Positions 15,766 through 23,152 of a stretch of 38,597 bases of DNA are shown here, one piece after another; position 1 is the stretch's first letter; every line of letters starts with the position of its first letter. The position numbers and the translations under genes were made by a program. A model generated the notes under the pieces. It ran no database searches. It worked only from the letters and a program-made list of their open reading frames with translations, and was not told the DNA's origin. Source of the DNA: a virus; IMG/VR virus record IMGVR_UViG_3300011115_000967, positions 1 through 38,597 of that record; one strand, written 5' to 3'.

Positions 15766-16041
15766 TTACTCTACCTTATCCCTCTCGTCCGTCATGCAAA
15801 TTCGCAGTACCTCAGCAAGAGTGAATGATTCCAATCCTGTCTTGCGTGTCGTGGGAGCACGGTTATTTACTTGGTAGCTCCATCTCATTTGGATCTCCCC
15901 ACCACTACTGAATGTATCGTTGATTTCGATGAAAACTCTCTCTTCTAGATTATCACGCTTTCGAACCAAGTTTCTAACGTGTTCTTCTAGTTTGAGTTCA
16001 ATTGCGTCCTGTAGCCAGAGCTTAATCTCGATGGATGGCAT
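15766..16041 (-). CDS. Hypothetical protein
   Basis: A 91-residue protein: an amphipathic helix at the N-terminus, then strands with a Gly-rich turn. Its ATG shares its final base with the TAA stop of the gene at 16041, suggesting coupling. Confidence 0.67.
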   Translation of the reverse strand: MPSIEIKLWLQDAIELKLEEHVRNLVRKRDNLEERVFIEINDTFSSGGEIQMRWSYQVNNRAPTTRKTGLESFTLAEVLRICMTDERDKVE

Positions 16042-16232
16042 TACTTTACCTCAACTGTAACGGTGACTTCCTTTACCTTTACCTCATAAGCCTTGGATAC
16101 TTTGAGTGCCTTTTCAAGATCAAAATAAACATTGCTTGTCACAGAAACTTTGCTATCAAACTTTCCGTTGCGAGGATTGAGGAATTGCCAAGCCTCATTG
16201 GTGAGAACCCAAGCTGTGATTGTTGTCGTCAT
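16041..16232 (-). CDS. Hypothetical small beta-rich protein
   Basis: A 63-residue, Thr/Val-rich protein ending in a long strand of alternating Val and charged residues. No motif is known. It lies one base from the membrane protein gene at 16234. Confidence 0.66.
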   Translation of the reverse strand: MTTTITAWVLTNEAWQFLNPRNGKFDSKVSVTSNVYFDLEKALKVSKAYEVKVKEVTVTVEVK

Positions 16233-16233
16233 T

Positions 16234-16416
16234 TTACTTTACCTCGCAATAGCATTTTTGATTATATTGAATTGAGTGGGCCATATCTGGACACTTCACG
16301 GTACAATCATAAGTATTGATTTGAAACTTTGAAACAGTGACAAAGCTACCAATCATAAATCCAATAAGGGCGGTAACACAAATTGCAGCCACAATGGCGC
16401 GACCTTCAGTTTCCAT
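16234..16416 (-). CDS. Small membrane-anchored Cys-rich protein 2
   Basis: A 60-residue protein with one hydrophobic segment (residues 7-28) and a tail with D-C-x3-C, then C-Y-C near the end. Layout and Cys spacing match the protein at 8885-9088. Probably an inner-membrane protein with its tail outside the cytoplasm. No role is known. Confidence 0.72.
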   Translation of the reverse strand: METEGRAIVAAICVTALIGFMIGSFVTVSKFQINTYDCTVKCPDMAHSIQYNQKCYCEVK

Positions 16417-16431
16417 AGTTACTCCAATTTA

Positions 16432-16803
16432 TCAGTTATATTCTGTAAGGTTACCGCGCCACTTTACCGTGGTTACCTCGTCAGCATTGACTCCGAATCT
16501 TTCTTGGAGAGCAACCTTTGCATCATCCATCTTGGAATAGGTTATACCATCTGTGGAAGAGTCAGGCTTGTAAAAGCCTTTTTCGTCAATCTCTACCCAC
16601 CAAATCTTCCAAGTCCAAGCAATCTTTTGTCCATATTGAGGTCTTACAATATATGCGGTGGCATATCCTAAAAAGTTTACTTCGCTCTCAATAGTGGAAT
16701 ATTTATCTGGAGTTCCAACAATCCAGCCTACAAGACGAGACATTGGACCTTCAAGATCAAAGCGGTCTAGAGCATAACGCTGATGCCAAGAATACTTAAT
16801 CAT
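16432..16803 (-). CDS. Hypothetical Trp-rich protein
   Basis: A 123-residue protein with many Trp and Tyr in the middle ('AWTWKIWWVEIDEKG') and a C-terminal helix. Probably a beta sheet with one packed helix. Its start overlaps the stop of the gene at 16800 (ATGA). Confidence 0.68.
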   Translation of the reverse strand: MIKYSWHQRYALDRFDLEGPMSRLVGWIVGTPDKYSTIESEVNFLGYATAYIVRPQYGQKIAWTWKIWWVEIDEKGFYKPDSSTDGITYSKMDDAKVALQERFGVNADEVTTVKWRGNLTEYN

Positions 16804-17108
16804 TCTGACTCCTTTTTATTTCCGCCCCATTCCAAGACACCGCTATCTTTGATAATCTGTTCGGCATGAATCTTTGCGGTTGAAGTGGCAATTTGCTTAA
16901 TTTCCCTTTCCCACTTTTTCCATTCTTTTTCGGAGAATGATTGCCAGCATGTTGCATTGGTCATTCTAACTGCTCGATCAACAAAGTTATTCCAATCCCA
17001 GGCTGATCCCTGACTACTTGGGTTAACCATTTTAACAAAAAAATCATATGGGATGGCATAACCTATTTGCTGGGCGCGAGATACAATACCCTTTGGAGTA
17101 ACTGACAT
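16800..17108 (-). CDS. Hypothetical protein, first gene of a long operon
   Basis: A 102-residue protein with a basic N-terminus and a Lys/Glu-rich helical end. No family is recognised. It is the first gene behind the promoter at 17171-17198 and leads a series of 18 closely spaced genes down to 12174. Confidence 0.7.
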   Translation of the reverse strand: MSVTPKGIVSRAQQIGYAIPYDFFVKMVNPSSQGSAWDWNNFVDRAVRMTNATCWQSFSEKEWKKWEREIKQIATSTAKIHAEQIIKDSGVLEWGGNKKESE

Positions 17109-17170
17109 TTTTCACCACCTGTTTTGCAGCCATTTTTATTGCGATTCGCGGACTATCCCGACTCGCCCAT

Positions 17171-17198
17171 AATCTAAGCACCACGGCACACTTGTCAA
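17171..17198 (-). promoter_or_regulatory. Sigma70-like promoter for the 12.2-17.1 kb series
   Basis: Minus strand: TTGACA (17193-17198), 16 bp, TAGATT (17171-17176), with GTGCT just before the -10. Because TTGTCAA is nearly its own complement, the same bases can serve as a -35 (TTGTCA) for rightward transcription toward the HNH/SOD pair; the matching -10 is poor (TTTATT), so that part is a guess. Confidence 0.75.
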
Positions 17199-17273
17199 GT
17201 CCATAAGTTATTGATTTTATTGGGCAAAGTAACTGGCAAAAACTTCCTCGCCTTTGGCTACAAAGCTGCCACA

Positions 17274-17296
17274 ACTGCGATGCGAAAACCGCAGCC
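17274..17296 (+). other. Leader hairpin of the HNH/SOD pair
   Basis: A CTGCG/CGCAG stem with a 10-base loop lies in the untranslated leader about 40 bases before the HNH start codon. It lacks a U-tract, so it is not an obvious terminator; it may affect RNA stability or translation. Confidence 0.35.
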
Positions 17297-17332
17297 GTTT
17301 CTGCTACTTTTGTTTCACAAAAAGAGGTTAAC

Positions 17333-17866
17333 ATGGATAAGGCAAATCTGAGACATCTTTTTATCACTAGGCGTATGACAAAGAAAAAGATTGCAGAAAA
17401 ACTTGGCTGCTCGGAAGGTAAGGTAAAATACTTTCTTGACAAGTATGAGATCACCAAGAACGAAAAGAATATTGTGGTTGAATCCGGTCCAAAGGTTTGT
17501 CCTCAATGCAACGAAGAAAAGCCGGGAACAGAATTCTATATGAACTCTTGGAGGGGAAAGAAAAGGCCGGGCTCTTGGTGTAAGGTCTGCGCTGCAAGCA
17601 GAAATACCACAAGATACCGAGACTATAAAAGTTACTATGTGAATCTAAAAGGTGGCTGTTGTCAAGCTTGCGGATTTAACAAGTATAACGGAGCCCTAGA
17701 GTTTCATCATGTTGATCCCTCTTCAAAGGAAGAGACAATCACTCGACTGATGAGACATCCCGCTTCTCCAGAGATTCTCTTGGAGTTGGAGAAATGCGTT
17801 TTGGTCTGCTCTAACTGCCACAAGATGATTCATGCTGGGGTGATAGAGTGCCCTGAGCTAAAATGA
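17333..17866 (+). CDS. HNH endonuclease with N-terminal helix-turn-helix
   Basis: A 177-residue protein in three parts: a helix-turn-helix (residues about 10-40, 'KKKIAEKLGCSEGKVKYFL'), a treble-clef-like zinc site (C56, C59, C83, C86), and a C-terminal HNH nuclease domain with C110/C113, the H125-H126 core ('LEFHHVDP') and a closing C-x2-C-H. Such free-standing HNH proteins are usually homing endonucleases in phages. AGAGG precedes the ATG. It is one of two plus-strand genes here, 30 bases before the SOD gene, so it may have arrived with it. Confidence 0.9.
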   Translation: MDKANLRHLFITRRMTKKKIAEKLGCSEGKVKYFLDKYEITKNEKNIVVESGPKVCPQCNEEKPGTEFYMNSWRGKKRPGSWCKVCAASRNTTRYRDYKSYYVNLKGGCCQACGFNKYNGALEFHHVDPSSKEETITRLMRHPASPEILLELEKCVLVCSNCHKMIHAGVIECPELK

Positions 17867-17896
17867 AGTGATTCTAGTAATTATTATTCTTATATC

Positions 17897-18451
17897 ATGA
17901 GAAGAGAAGAAAGAGTTGATTTTTTAAATCAACTGAATAAATTAGCGACAAAAGAATGGAAGCAAGCTAAACTACCATGTAAAGCTGAAGAGCTTTCTCC
18001 CTCCATGTCTAAAGCAACCATCGACTATCACTATGGAACTCTTTATAAAGGTTACGTTGATAAGTCTAACAAAGAGGTTGGTGGAGATTTTCAAAATGCC
18101 GGAGCTTTTCTCCATGACATTTTCTTTAGTCAGATGAAACCTTACTCCAAAGAAAACAATCCATCTGGATTAATTTCTGATCTTATTAAGGTTGAGTTTT
18201 CTAACTTCAATGGGATGAAGAAAGCTATCAAAGAAGAGGCTATGAAAATCCAAGGCTCTGGTTGGATCTATGTTGACAAGAAGGGCAAGATCAAGATAAT
18301 AAAAAATCACGAAATCAAAAAAGATATCGTGATTCTCATTGATTGGTGGGAACATGCTTGGGCTTTGGACTATGGAGCGGAAAAAGAATCCTATCTGGAT
18401 AAGTTCTGGAACATCTTAAATTGGGATGTAGTAAACTCCAGACTTGGGTAG
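17897..18451 (+). CDS. Fe/Mn superoxide dismutase family protein
   Basis: A 184-residue protein matching Fe/Mn SOD along its length; the enzyme turns superoxide into oxygen and hydrogen peroxide. All four metal ligands are in place: His45 ('DYHYG'), His73 ('FLHDIFF'), Asp149 and His153 ('DWWEHAW'). Gateway Tyr53 is also kept. The second-shell His after the first ligand is Leu49. Gly69 sits at the Fe/Mn-discriminating position and His138 takes the place of the usual Gln, as in some actinobacterial and archaeal enzymes. An N-terminal stretch of about 30 residues precedes the domain. No clear ribosome site is seen before the ATG. A redox-protective role in infected cells is inferred. Confidence 0.88.
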   Translation: MRREERVDFLNQLNKLATKEWKQAKLPCKAEELSPSMSKATIDYHYGTLYKGYVDKSNKEVGGDFQNAGAFLHDIFFSQMKPYSKENNPSGLISDLIKVEFSNFNGMKKAIKEEAMKIQGSGWIYVDKKGKIKIIKNHEIKKDIVILIDWWEHAWALDYGAEKESYLDKFWNILNWDVVNSRLG

Positions 18452-18452
18452 G

Positions 18453-18475
18453 GATTCTACTCTTAGCTAGAATTC
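18453..18475. terminator. Possible hairpin between converging genes
   Basis: ATTCTA / TAGAAT stem with an 8-base loop between the SOD stop and the stop of the minus-strand gene at 18474. There is no U-tract, so it is a weak terminator candidate. Confidence 0.35.
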
Positions 18476-18734
18476 ACAATCCTTCTATCAAAGGCTCCAC
18501 CCTGAAAGTGGAAGTGAATGACTTGAGACAATCGCTGCAAAGTGTGAAGCTAAGTCTGTTTGTATCCTGAGGGTAATCAGATCCATAACCTCCCTCAACT
18601 TCAAAGTTGTGAAAGTTTGCGAGCTTTGGATCATATTGTTCTTTGAGTTCAAGTCGTTTTGAACAGAAGTTACAGGTGATTGCAACCAATTCTCGCTCAA
18701 GGACTTCTTTCTTTACAAGCCTAACTTCGATCAT
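18474..18734 (-). CDS. Conserved zinc-ribbon-type phage protein
   Basis: An 86-residue protein with C21-x2-C24 and C66-x2-C69, spaced like a zinc ribbon, plus a 'GGYGSDYPQDT' turn between them. Small proteins with this layout recur in phages and bacteria. It lies tail to tail with the SOD gene. Function unknown. Confidence 0.78.
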   Translation of the reverse strand: MIEVRLVKKEVLERELVAITCNFCSKRLELKEQYDPKLANFHNFEVEGGYGSDYPQDTNRLSFTLCSDCLKSFTSTFRVEPLIEGL

Positions 18735-18742
18735 GTTTCCTC

Positions 18743-19024
18743 CTAGATCTTATCTATATTAAAGATTTGCTTGTGAGCTACCTCACTCTGAGAGAAAGAT
18801 GGAGTTACCTTTACCAACTCCAGACCAAGACAAAGCTCCAGATCTCCTTTGTAATACCGCTTACAGTATTGCACAAAATTGGTCATTGTTCTCTTTCCTC
18901 CGGTAGATGTATCAAGCAACTTTGGGAAAACCTCAGTAGAAGATTTAAAACAATACTTGGAAAGTGGAACCCAAGTTGCCCAAGTATCTGTTTGTCGATG
19001 ATAGATTGCAAAGTATTCTCGCAT
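18743..19024 (-). CDS. Hypothetical protein
   Basis: A 93-residue protein from the ATG at 19024, chosen because GGAG stands 5 bases upstream; the frame extends to 19069 but would overlap the next gene. Tyr- and Thr-rich N-terminal half. No family is recognised. Confidence 0.68.
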   Translation of the reverse strand: MREYFAIYHRQTDTWATWVPLSKYCFKSSTEVFPKLLDTSTGGKRTMTNFVQYCKRYYKGDLELCLGLELVKVTPSFSQSEVAHKQIFNIDKI

Positions 19025-19052
19025 CTTAACTCCAGAGCACAATAATCTATTG

Positions 19053-19646
19053 TTAGAAAGATTTATCATTATCTAGTGAGCTAACAAGATCTTCAAATAA
19101 AGAAAAATCTTCCGAAAACACAATATGACGATTTTGATTTATAAAATCGAGGTCCCAAGTCCACCACTTTGACTTTAAGAGAATCTCTATTTTTCTATCA
19201 TCAAATCTTTTACGAACAACTCTTCCTGGGTTTCCGGCTATAATAGAATATGGTTCAAAGCTTCCAGAGACAACGGAATAAGCTCCAACAACTGAGCCTG
19301 TTCTTATTGTTGCTCCTGACATTATTACTGCTCCCATACCAATCCAGACATCATCTTCTATGATTATGTCACCATTAGTTTTTAGCTCCTGGCTGATATC
19401 ATAAGAATCATAACTTGGAAGCCAAGTGGTTATTCTTTTTGTATTATGATTACCACCCAAAAAGAATGAAGCTCTTGTTGCAATAGAGCAAAACTCACCT
19501 ATCTTTAGTTTTCCGCTAGGATGAGGACTGCCTTCTAAGAATATTCTGGTGTCAACCATATCGTTTGCAACAGTTATTCTGGTAGTTTTCCCAACAGATA
19601 CTATCTCTGGTAGTGATTTATGATCTCTCAAGAATGAAACTAACAC
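19053..19646 (-). CDS. CatB-like hexapeptide-repeat acetyltransferase
   Basis: A 197-residue left-handed beta-helix acyltransferase of the xenobiotic/CatB type. It shows 'IGEFCSIA', 'LGGNHNT' (the active-site His region), 'DVWIGMGAVIMSGATI' hexapeptide repeats, and the family end 'AGNPGRVVRKRF'. Members transfer acetyl from acetyl-CoA to sugars, antibiotics or LPS/capsule precursors. Length fits a complete enzyme. The start is a GTG at 19646 with AGGA upstream. The promoter at 19783-19810 precedes it, with about 140 bases of leader. A role in altering host surface sugars or virion decoration is possible but only inferred. Confidence 0.88.
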   Translation of the reverse strand: MLVSFLRDHKSLPEIVSVGKTTRITVANDMVDTRIFLEGSPHPSGKLKIGEFCSIATRASFFLGGNHNTKRITTWLPSYDSYDISQELKTNGDIIIEDDVWIGMGAVIMSGATIRTGSVVGAYSVVSGSFEPYSIIAGNPGRVVRKRFDDRKIEILLKSKWWTWDLDFINQNRHIVFSEDFSLFEDLVSSLDNDKSF

Positions 19647-19782
19647 TTTATTGTTCCTAAATAATTTAGTTTGAAACTTCTGGACTTAACAAAATTAATG
19701 AGCCTCACTTCTTCTCCGAAAAGAAAATGTAATACATTGGATTACCCCTTGGTTTGATTTGGTGCTATCTCGTCGCCCCTAG

Positions 19783-19810
19783 AATATAAGCACCCTACGG
19801 GCGTTATCAA
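19783..19810 (-). promoter_or_regulatory. Sigma70-like promoter
   Basis: Minus strand: TTGATA (19805-19810), 16 bp, TATATT (19783-19788), with GGGTGCT before the -10. A CGCCC/GGGCG pair brackets the -10, echoing the hairpin-embedded promoters elsewhere. It drives the acetyltransferase gene. Confidence 0.75.
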
Positions 19811-19828
19811 GTGTCGGAGAGAAAAATG

Positions 19829-20344
19829 TTAGAGATTAAATAGCCACGCATTAGAGGAGAAGTAATCCAGAATGAACCTTCCCTGCCTTTCAAGTTCTTG
19901 ATTCTTATTCTTTCCTGAAACACCAGCAGCGGCATAAGCAGCATAGGATGAATATTCAGAGGCCATACTATAATCGGTAGCCTTAGCCGCATAATAAACA
20001 GCATTATAAGGAGAATTGGCAGTATAGTAAACCGCATTAGCCGCAGCTGTCATTTCTTTAGTTGAAACAGAATCATTATCTTCAATCCATTTTTTGATTA
20101 AAGAAATGCAAAGCTCCGCTTCGTGGGTCTTACTCTTTGTGTAATTTTGATTTGAGTAGTTTTGAAGAGCCCATTCAGCAAACTCGGTAACAAATAAAAC
20201 CAAAAGAGAATGAGAAACAAGGCCAAGTAAAATTTCTTTATCTTCTTTGATAAGATATATCTCAGAATCTGTAGAGAGGCCCTGAGAAAGATGAATAATA
20301 TTCCCAATCTTTCCATGGCCTTTGGAGACAATCTTTAGATTCAT
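19829..20344 (-). CDS. Ala/Tyr-rich helical protein, paralogue A
   Basis: A 171-residue protein related end to end to the one at 20388-20921 and more distantly to 33026-33595. N-terminal strands and helices ('LGLVSHSLLVLFVTEFAEWALQNY') are followed by 'EAELCI', an Ala/Tyr-rich helical middle (residues 95-145), and a conserved 'ERQGRFILDYFSSNAWLFNL' end (pieces ERQGRFILDY, WLFNL). It resembles small Ala-rich proteins of phages and bacteria sometimes filed near immunity-protein families; the role is unknown. Its ATG is about 40 bases from the stop of paralogue B. Confidence 0.75.
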   Translation of the reverse strand: MNLKIVSKGHGKIGNIIHLSQGLSTDSEIYLIKEDKEILLGLVSHSLLVLFVTEFAEWALQNYSNQNYTKSKTHEAELCISLIKKWIEDNDSVSTKEMTAAANAVYYTANSPYNAVYYAAKATDYSMASEYSSYAAYAAAGVSGKNKNQELERQGRFILDYFSSNAWLFNL

Positions 20345-20387
20345 TTTGACACGGTTGGTTTGGAGTTAGATATTATGGAAAAAGAAG

Positions 20388-20921
20388 TTAAAGATTAAAC
20401 AACCAAACATTAGAAGATAAGTAATCAAAAATAAATTTTCCTTGTCTCTCAAATTCTTTTTCTTTATTCTTTCCAGCAGCATCAGCAGCAAAAGTAGCAG
20501 CATCAGCAACAGCAGCATCAGCAGCATTAGCAGCAGTAACAGCAGCAGCAGTAACAGCAGCAGCATTAGCAGCATAATTAGCATAAGCATCATAAGCATA
20601 ATAAGCAGCATAAGCAGCAGTAGCAGCATTAGCAGCAGCATTTAGCTCTTCTTTAGAAACAGAATTTGGGTTTTCAATCCAATTACGAGTTAGGCGGATA
20701 CAAGTTTCCGCTTCGGGGATTTTCTTCTTTGTGTAATTTTGAAGAGCAAATTCGGCAAATTCAACAGAGAAAAAAACGAGAAGAGAATGAGAAACAAGCC
20801 CAAGTAGACTTTCTTTATCTTCCTTGAGAATATAAATCTCAGAGTTTACTTTTAGGTTTTGAGAAAGATTAGAAAGATTGGCAATCTTGCTATGATCTTT
20901 GGAGACAATCTTTAGATTCAT
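20388..20921 (-). CDS. Ala-rich helical protein, paralogue B
   Basis: A 177-residue tandem paralogue of 19829-20344. N- and C-terminal blocks match closely, while residues 100-150 are nearly pure Ala with Tyr, Asp, Asn, Val or Thr at every second to fourth position, encoded by repeated GCT/GCC codons. That region should form long helices with small faces. The promoter at 20947-20974 precedes it. Confidence 0.75.
   Translation of the reverse strand: MNLKIVSKDHSKIANLSNLSQNLKVNSEIYILKEDKESLLGLVSHSLLVFFSVEFAEFALQNYTKKKIPEAETCIRLTRNWIENPNSVSKEELNAAANAATAAYAAYYAYDAYANYAANAAAVTAAAVTAANAADAAVADAATFAADAAGKNKEKEFERQGKFIFDYLSSNVWLFNL
20476..20640. repeat. GCN/AGC trinucleotide low-complexity repeat
   Basis: About 165 bases made mostly of (GCA/GCT)-type triplets inside paralogue B. 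Both strands stay open as poly-Ala or poly-Leu/Ser frames, but only the Ala frame has flanking sequence matching a paralogue. Such tracts readily change length by slippage in units of three bases. Confidence 0.8.
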
Positions 20922-20946
20922 TTTGACCTCCTACCGCAACACCTAG

Positions 20947-20974
20947 AATATAAGCACGGTTGGAGCGAGGTCAA
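20947..20974 (-). promoter_or_regulatory. Sigma70-like promoter
   Basis: Minus strand: TTGACC (20969-20974), 16 bp, TATATT (20947-20952), with CCGTGCT before the -10. It lies 26 bases from the start codon of paralogue B and probably serves both Ala-rich genes. Confidence 0.78.
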
Positions 20975-21014
20975 GCGGTGGAGAAATAAAAGTTAGAGGA
21001 AAAATCTAGTTGGA

Positions 21015-21617
21015 TCAGTCTTCAAATAGGGAAAGAATCTCTTCTCTACCCATTGGGACGTAACTTTCTGTCATTAGATATCTAACTATTTCTTCTGATT
21101 CTTCAAGTTCAGAAGTTAGATCCTCTTCGTTCTCCCAGAAATTCCAGCCGCTATCAAGACCCTTATCTCTCTTAACCCTTCTCTCCATTGATTCTTTTGG
21201 CGAGGTGTCTAACAGGATCTTGTGTTTTGCATTGAAGTTAAGAGAGTCCTCTCCTTCGTTATGAATTCCAACAAGGAGTATTCTGTTTCCGGTATTAGCC
21301 CCTATAAAATCATCCAGCAGATTTTGCTTTATCTTATAATGCTCCCTCTGCAACTCCTCGGACCAAGAGGTTTGCTTCCAAAGAGGATCTAATCCCAGCT
21401 CCTCTGTAGCCTCCTCGTCAAACTCATCTAAGTCTTTTGCCACAACGTCGGGATGAAGAGAGGTAATCTCTTCCATTAGTGTGGTCTTACCGCTGCCAGA
21501 AGGTCCAGAAATATGAGCAAAGACTTCTCTTGAGGCGAGCTTTAAGATTTGACCACTTTCAATTGAGAAATTTAAGTCCTGTAGGCTTTTTGCTAATTTT
21601 AATAATATTTTTTTCAT
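21015..21617 (-). CDS. P-loop kinase-like NTPase
   Basis: A 200-residue protein with a Walker A motif 'GPSGSGKTT' (residues 38-46), a likely Walker B/acceptor Asp in 'AKDLDEFDEE', and a LID-like Arg segment ('ESMERRVKRDKG'). This pattern fits small-molecule, nucleotide or zeta-toxin-like kinases; the substrate is unknown. Residues 1-28 (LLKLAKSLQ...) resemble the N-terminal helix tag seen on other proteins here. Start at 21617 by alignment with that tag; no strong ribosome site. It follows the protein-kinase-like gene by 12 bases. Confidence 0.75.
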   Translation of the reverse strand: MKKILLKLAKSLQDLNFSIESGQILKLASREVFAHISGPSGSGKTTLMEEITSLHPDVVAKDLDEFDEEATEELGLDPLWKQTSWSEELQREHYKIKQNLLDDFIGANTGNRILLVGIHNEGEDSLNFNAKHKILLDTSPKESMERRVKRDKGLDSGWNFWENEEDLTSELEESEEIVRYLMTESYVPMGREEILSLFED

Positions 21618-21629
21618 ATAAATCACAGG

Positions 21630-22676
21630 TTATAAGCAGCCAATATCTGCAATCTTTAGAGTTCCAGATCTATCAATCATTACGTTATCTCCAAGAATAT
21701 CTCCTGCCCTCATTCCATTATCTCTTAACCAATCAATTGCCGTTGAAAAACTTTGAACATCTGGTGGTACATATCTTGGTAGATCATGTTTTTGTTTCCA
21801 TCTTGGAATAGATCTAGAGAATCTTTTTGATAAGTCACGAATATAATCAGAAAGTTTAAAGTAAACTTCTATCTTATCCGGATCATTTGTTGTAACTGGA
21901 TGATCAAGTTTTTTGTCCAAAAACTTTATTAATTTTGAACTAATACTTTCTCCACTCTTAATTTCCTCTAATATTATTTTTTTAAGCTCACCCATTGTTG
22001 GTGGGTCAAAACCTTTCTCTGTAAACTTCCCTAAGATCTCCAGATAGAGATTTTCTAATTCTTCTTCCCACAGCCAGGCCGAATCTTTGTTTCCTGACCA
22101 GTTGTCACCCTCAATTGAGAACTTAATCTTTTTAGATATTGGTCTAAGTTCTTCCATTACCATTATTTGGTACTTATATTGAACAGGTGGATTTAAGACA
22201 AGCTTAGTTACCGTAAACTCTCCTTCTTTTGCAAAAAAAACCTCTGGAATATGCTTTCTTACAAAGTCTGGTACCTTATCCCAGATTGACATTAGTTTTT
22301 CCCAACTCTCTACATCATGAGCAAAAGGTCTTGGTGAATTGGCCGGATAGAACTGAATCTTTGCAACAGAAGGCTTTCCATTGTAGATTGAGTGATAAAC
22401 TTTGCCATGAGCACCAGAACCTAAAGGCTCGTATTCCTCTCCGCTTATTATAGTTATGTTGAGATCGGCCAAAACATCATTCATGTTTGATACGGCAGTA
22501 CCTACAGATCCGGTGTATAAACCCTTTGGAGCAATCTCCTCTGGAGAGTAATCCTTTGGCTCTTCCCATTCGTCTTTCCAATCCGGATGTTCTAATGGCT
22601 TTAGCTCTATAACCTCTGAAGCTTCTTTGTATAGCTGGAGAGAGAATAGCTTTTTGGCCAAGATTTTCAATTTCAT
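21630..22676 (-). CDS. Protein-kinase-fold protein ending at the DFG-like motif
   Basis: A 348-residue protein with kinase landmarks: a Gly loop 'LGSGAHGKVY' (85-94), ATP-binding Lys106 ('SVAKIQF'), a catalytic-loop-like 'GDILGDNVMI' with Asp326 and Asn331, and 'IADIG' with Asp344 as the metal-binding DFG. About 200 residues separate Lys106 from the catalytic loop, and the chain stops four residues after Asp344, so activation segment and late C-lobe helices are absent. Similar short kinases occur in phages (recalled). An N-terminal 30-residue helix resembles the shared tag. Co-transcribed with the P-loop gene. Confidence 0.75.
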   Translation of the reverse strand: MKLKILAKKLFSLQLYKEASEVIELKPLEHPDWKDEWEEPKDYSPEEIAPKGLYTGSVGTAVSNMNDVLADLNITIISGEEYEPLGSGAHGKVYHSIYNGKPSVAKIQFYPANSPRPFAHDVESWEKLMSIWDKVPDFVRKHIPEVFFAKEGEFTVTKLVLNPPVQYKYQIMVMEELRPISKKIKFSIEGDNWSGNKDSAWLWEEELENLYLEILGKFTEKGFDPPTMGELKKIILEEIKSGESISSKLIKFLDKKLDHPVTTNDPDKIEVYFKLSDYIRDLSKRFSRSIPRWKQKHDLPRYVPPDVQSFSTAIDWLRDNGMRAGDILGDNVMIDRSGTLKIADIGCL

Positions 22677-22704
22677 ATTATTTGTTGCGCTAGTAGTAGA
22701 TAAA

Positions 22705-22732
22705 GAAAAAGCCTCCGCATGGGAGGCTTTGA
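22705..22732 (-). terminator. Intrinsic terminator
   Basis: GCCTCC / GGAGGC stem with a 5-base loop and TTTTTC on its leftward side, directly after the stop of the gene at 22738. Confidence 0.85.
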
Positions 22733-22737
22733 ATTCT

Positions 22738-23076
22738 TTATAGGCCTAACATTTCTTTTGTAACTGGTGCCATAATTTTGCTGGTGTCAATTTTTATATT
22801 GGGATATTGCTTCTTCATTTCCACAAAGTAATTTTTGGCTTCTTCTATTTTCTCTTGACCACCACGGAATGATTTGGTCCAAGTAACCTCTGAGGTTGCA
22901 GCAACTCCTCTAATATCTATAGAGAGTGATGGTCCAAATTGAAAGGCTGATACTATAATTAAGACTGGAGTTTTTTCCTGCGCGATCTTTTTTATTATGG
23001 CATCTATTGTGCTAGCTTCTTTTGCCAATCCAAGGGAATCAAGAGAGTCCGCTATTTTAATTAGATCTTTAATCAT
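22738..23076 (-). CDS. Hypothetical protein with shared N-terminal helix tag
   Basis: A 112-residue protein. Residues 1-33 are the clearest copy of the recurring tag (L-I-K-I-A-x-S-L-D-x2-G-L-x2-E-A-x2-I-D-x-I-I-K-K-I-A). The body has a strand ('PVLIIVSAF') and a helix near the end and resembles no family I can name. It has its own terminator. Confidence 0.72.
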   Translation of the reverse strand: MIKDLIKIADSLDSLGLAKEASTIDAIIKKIAQEKTPVLIIVSAFQFGPSLSIDIRGVAATSEVTWTKSFRGGQEKIEEAKNYFVEMKKQYPNIKIDTSKIMAPVTKEMLGL

Positions 23077-23118
23077 AAAATTCTCTTAGTATTAAGAGGA
23101 TAATAATAGATAAAGAAA

Positions 23119-23147
23119 AAGCCACCAAGATTTTACTCTTGGTGGCT
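23119..23147 (-). terminator. Intrinsic terminator
   Basis: GCCACCAAGA / TCTTGGTGGC, a perfect 10-bp stem with a 6-base loop, followed leftward by TTTTTC. It ends transcripts from the HNH gene and the tRNA fragment at 23153. Confidence 0.85.
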
Positions 23148-23152
23148 CAGTA

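Noticed and set aside
20366-20645. Leu/Met-rich minus frame and Ser-rich plus frame across the triplet repeat
   Set aside because: These are out-of-frame readings of the GCN repeat; only the Ala frame has flanks matching a paralogue.
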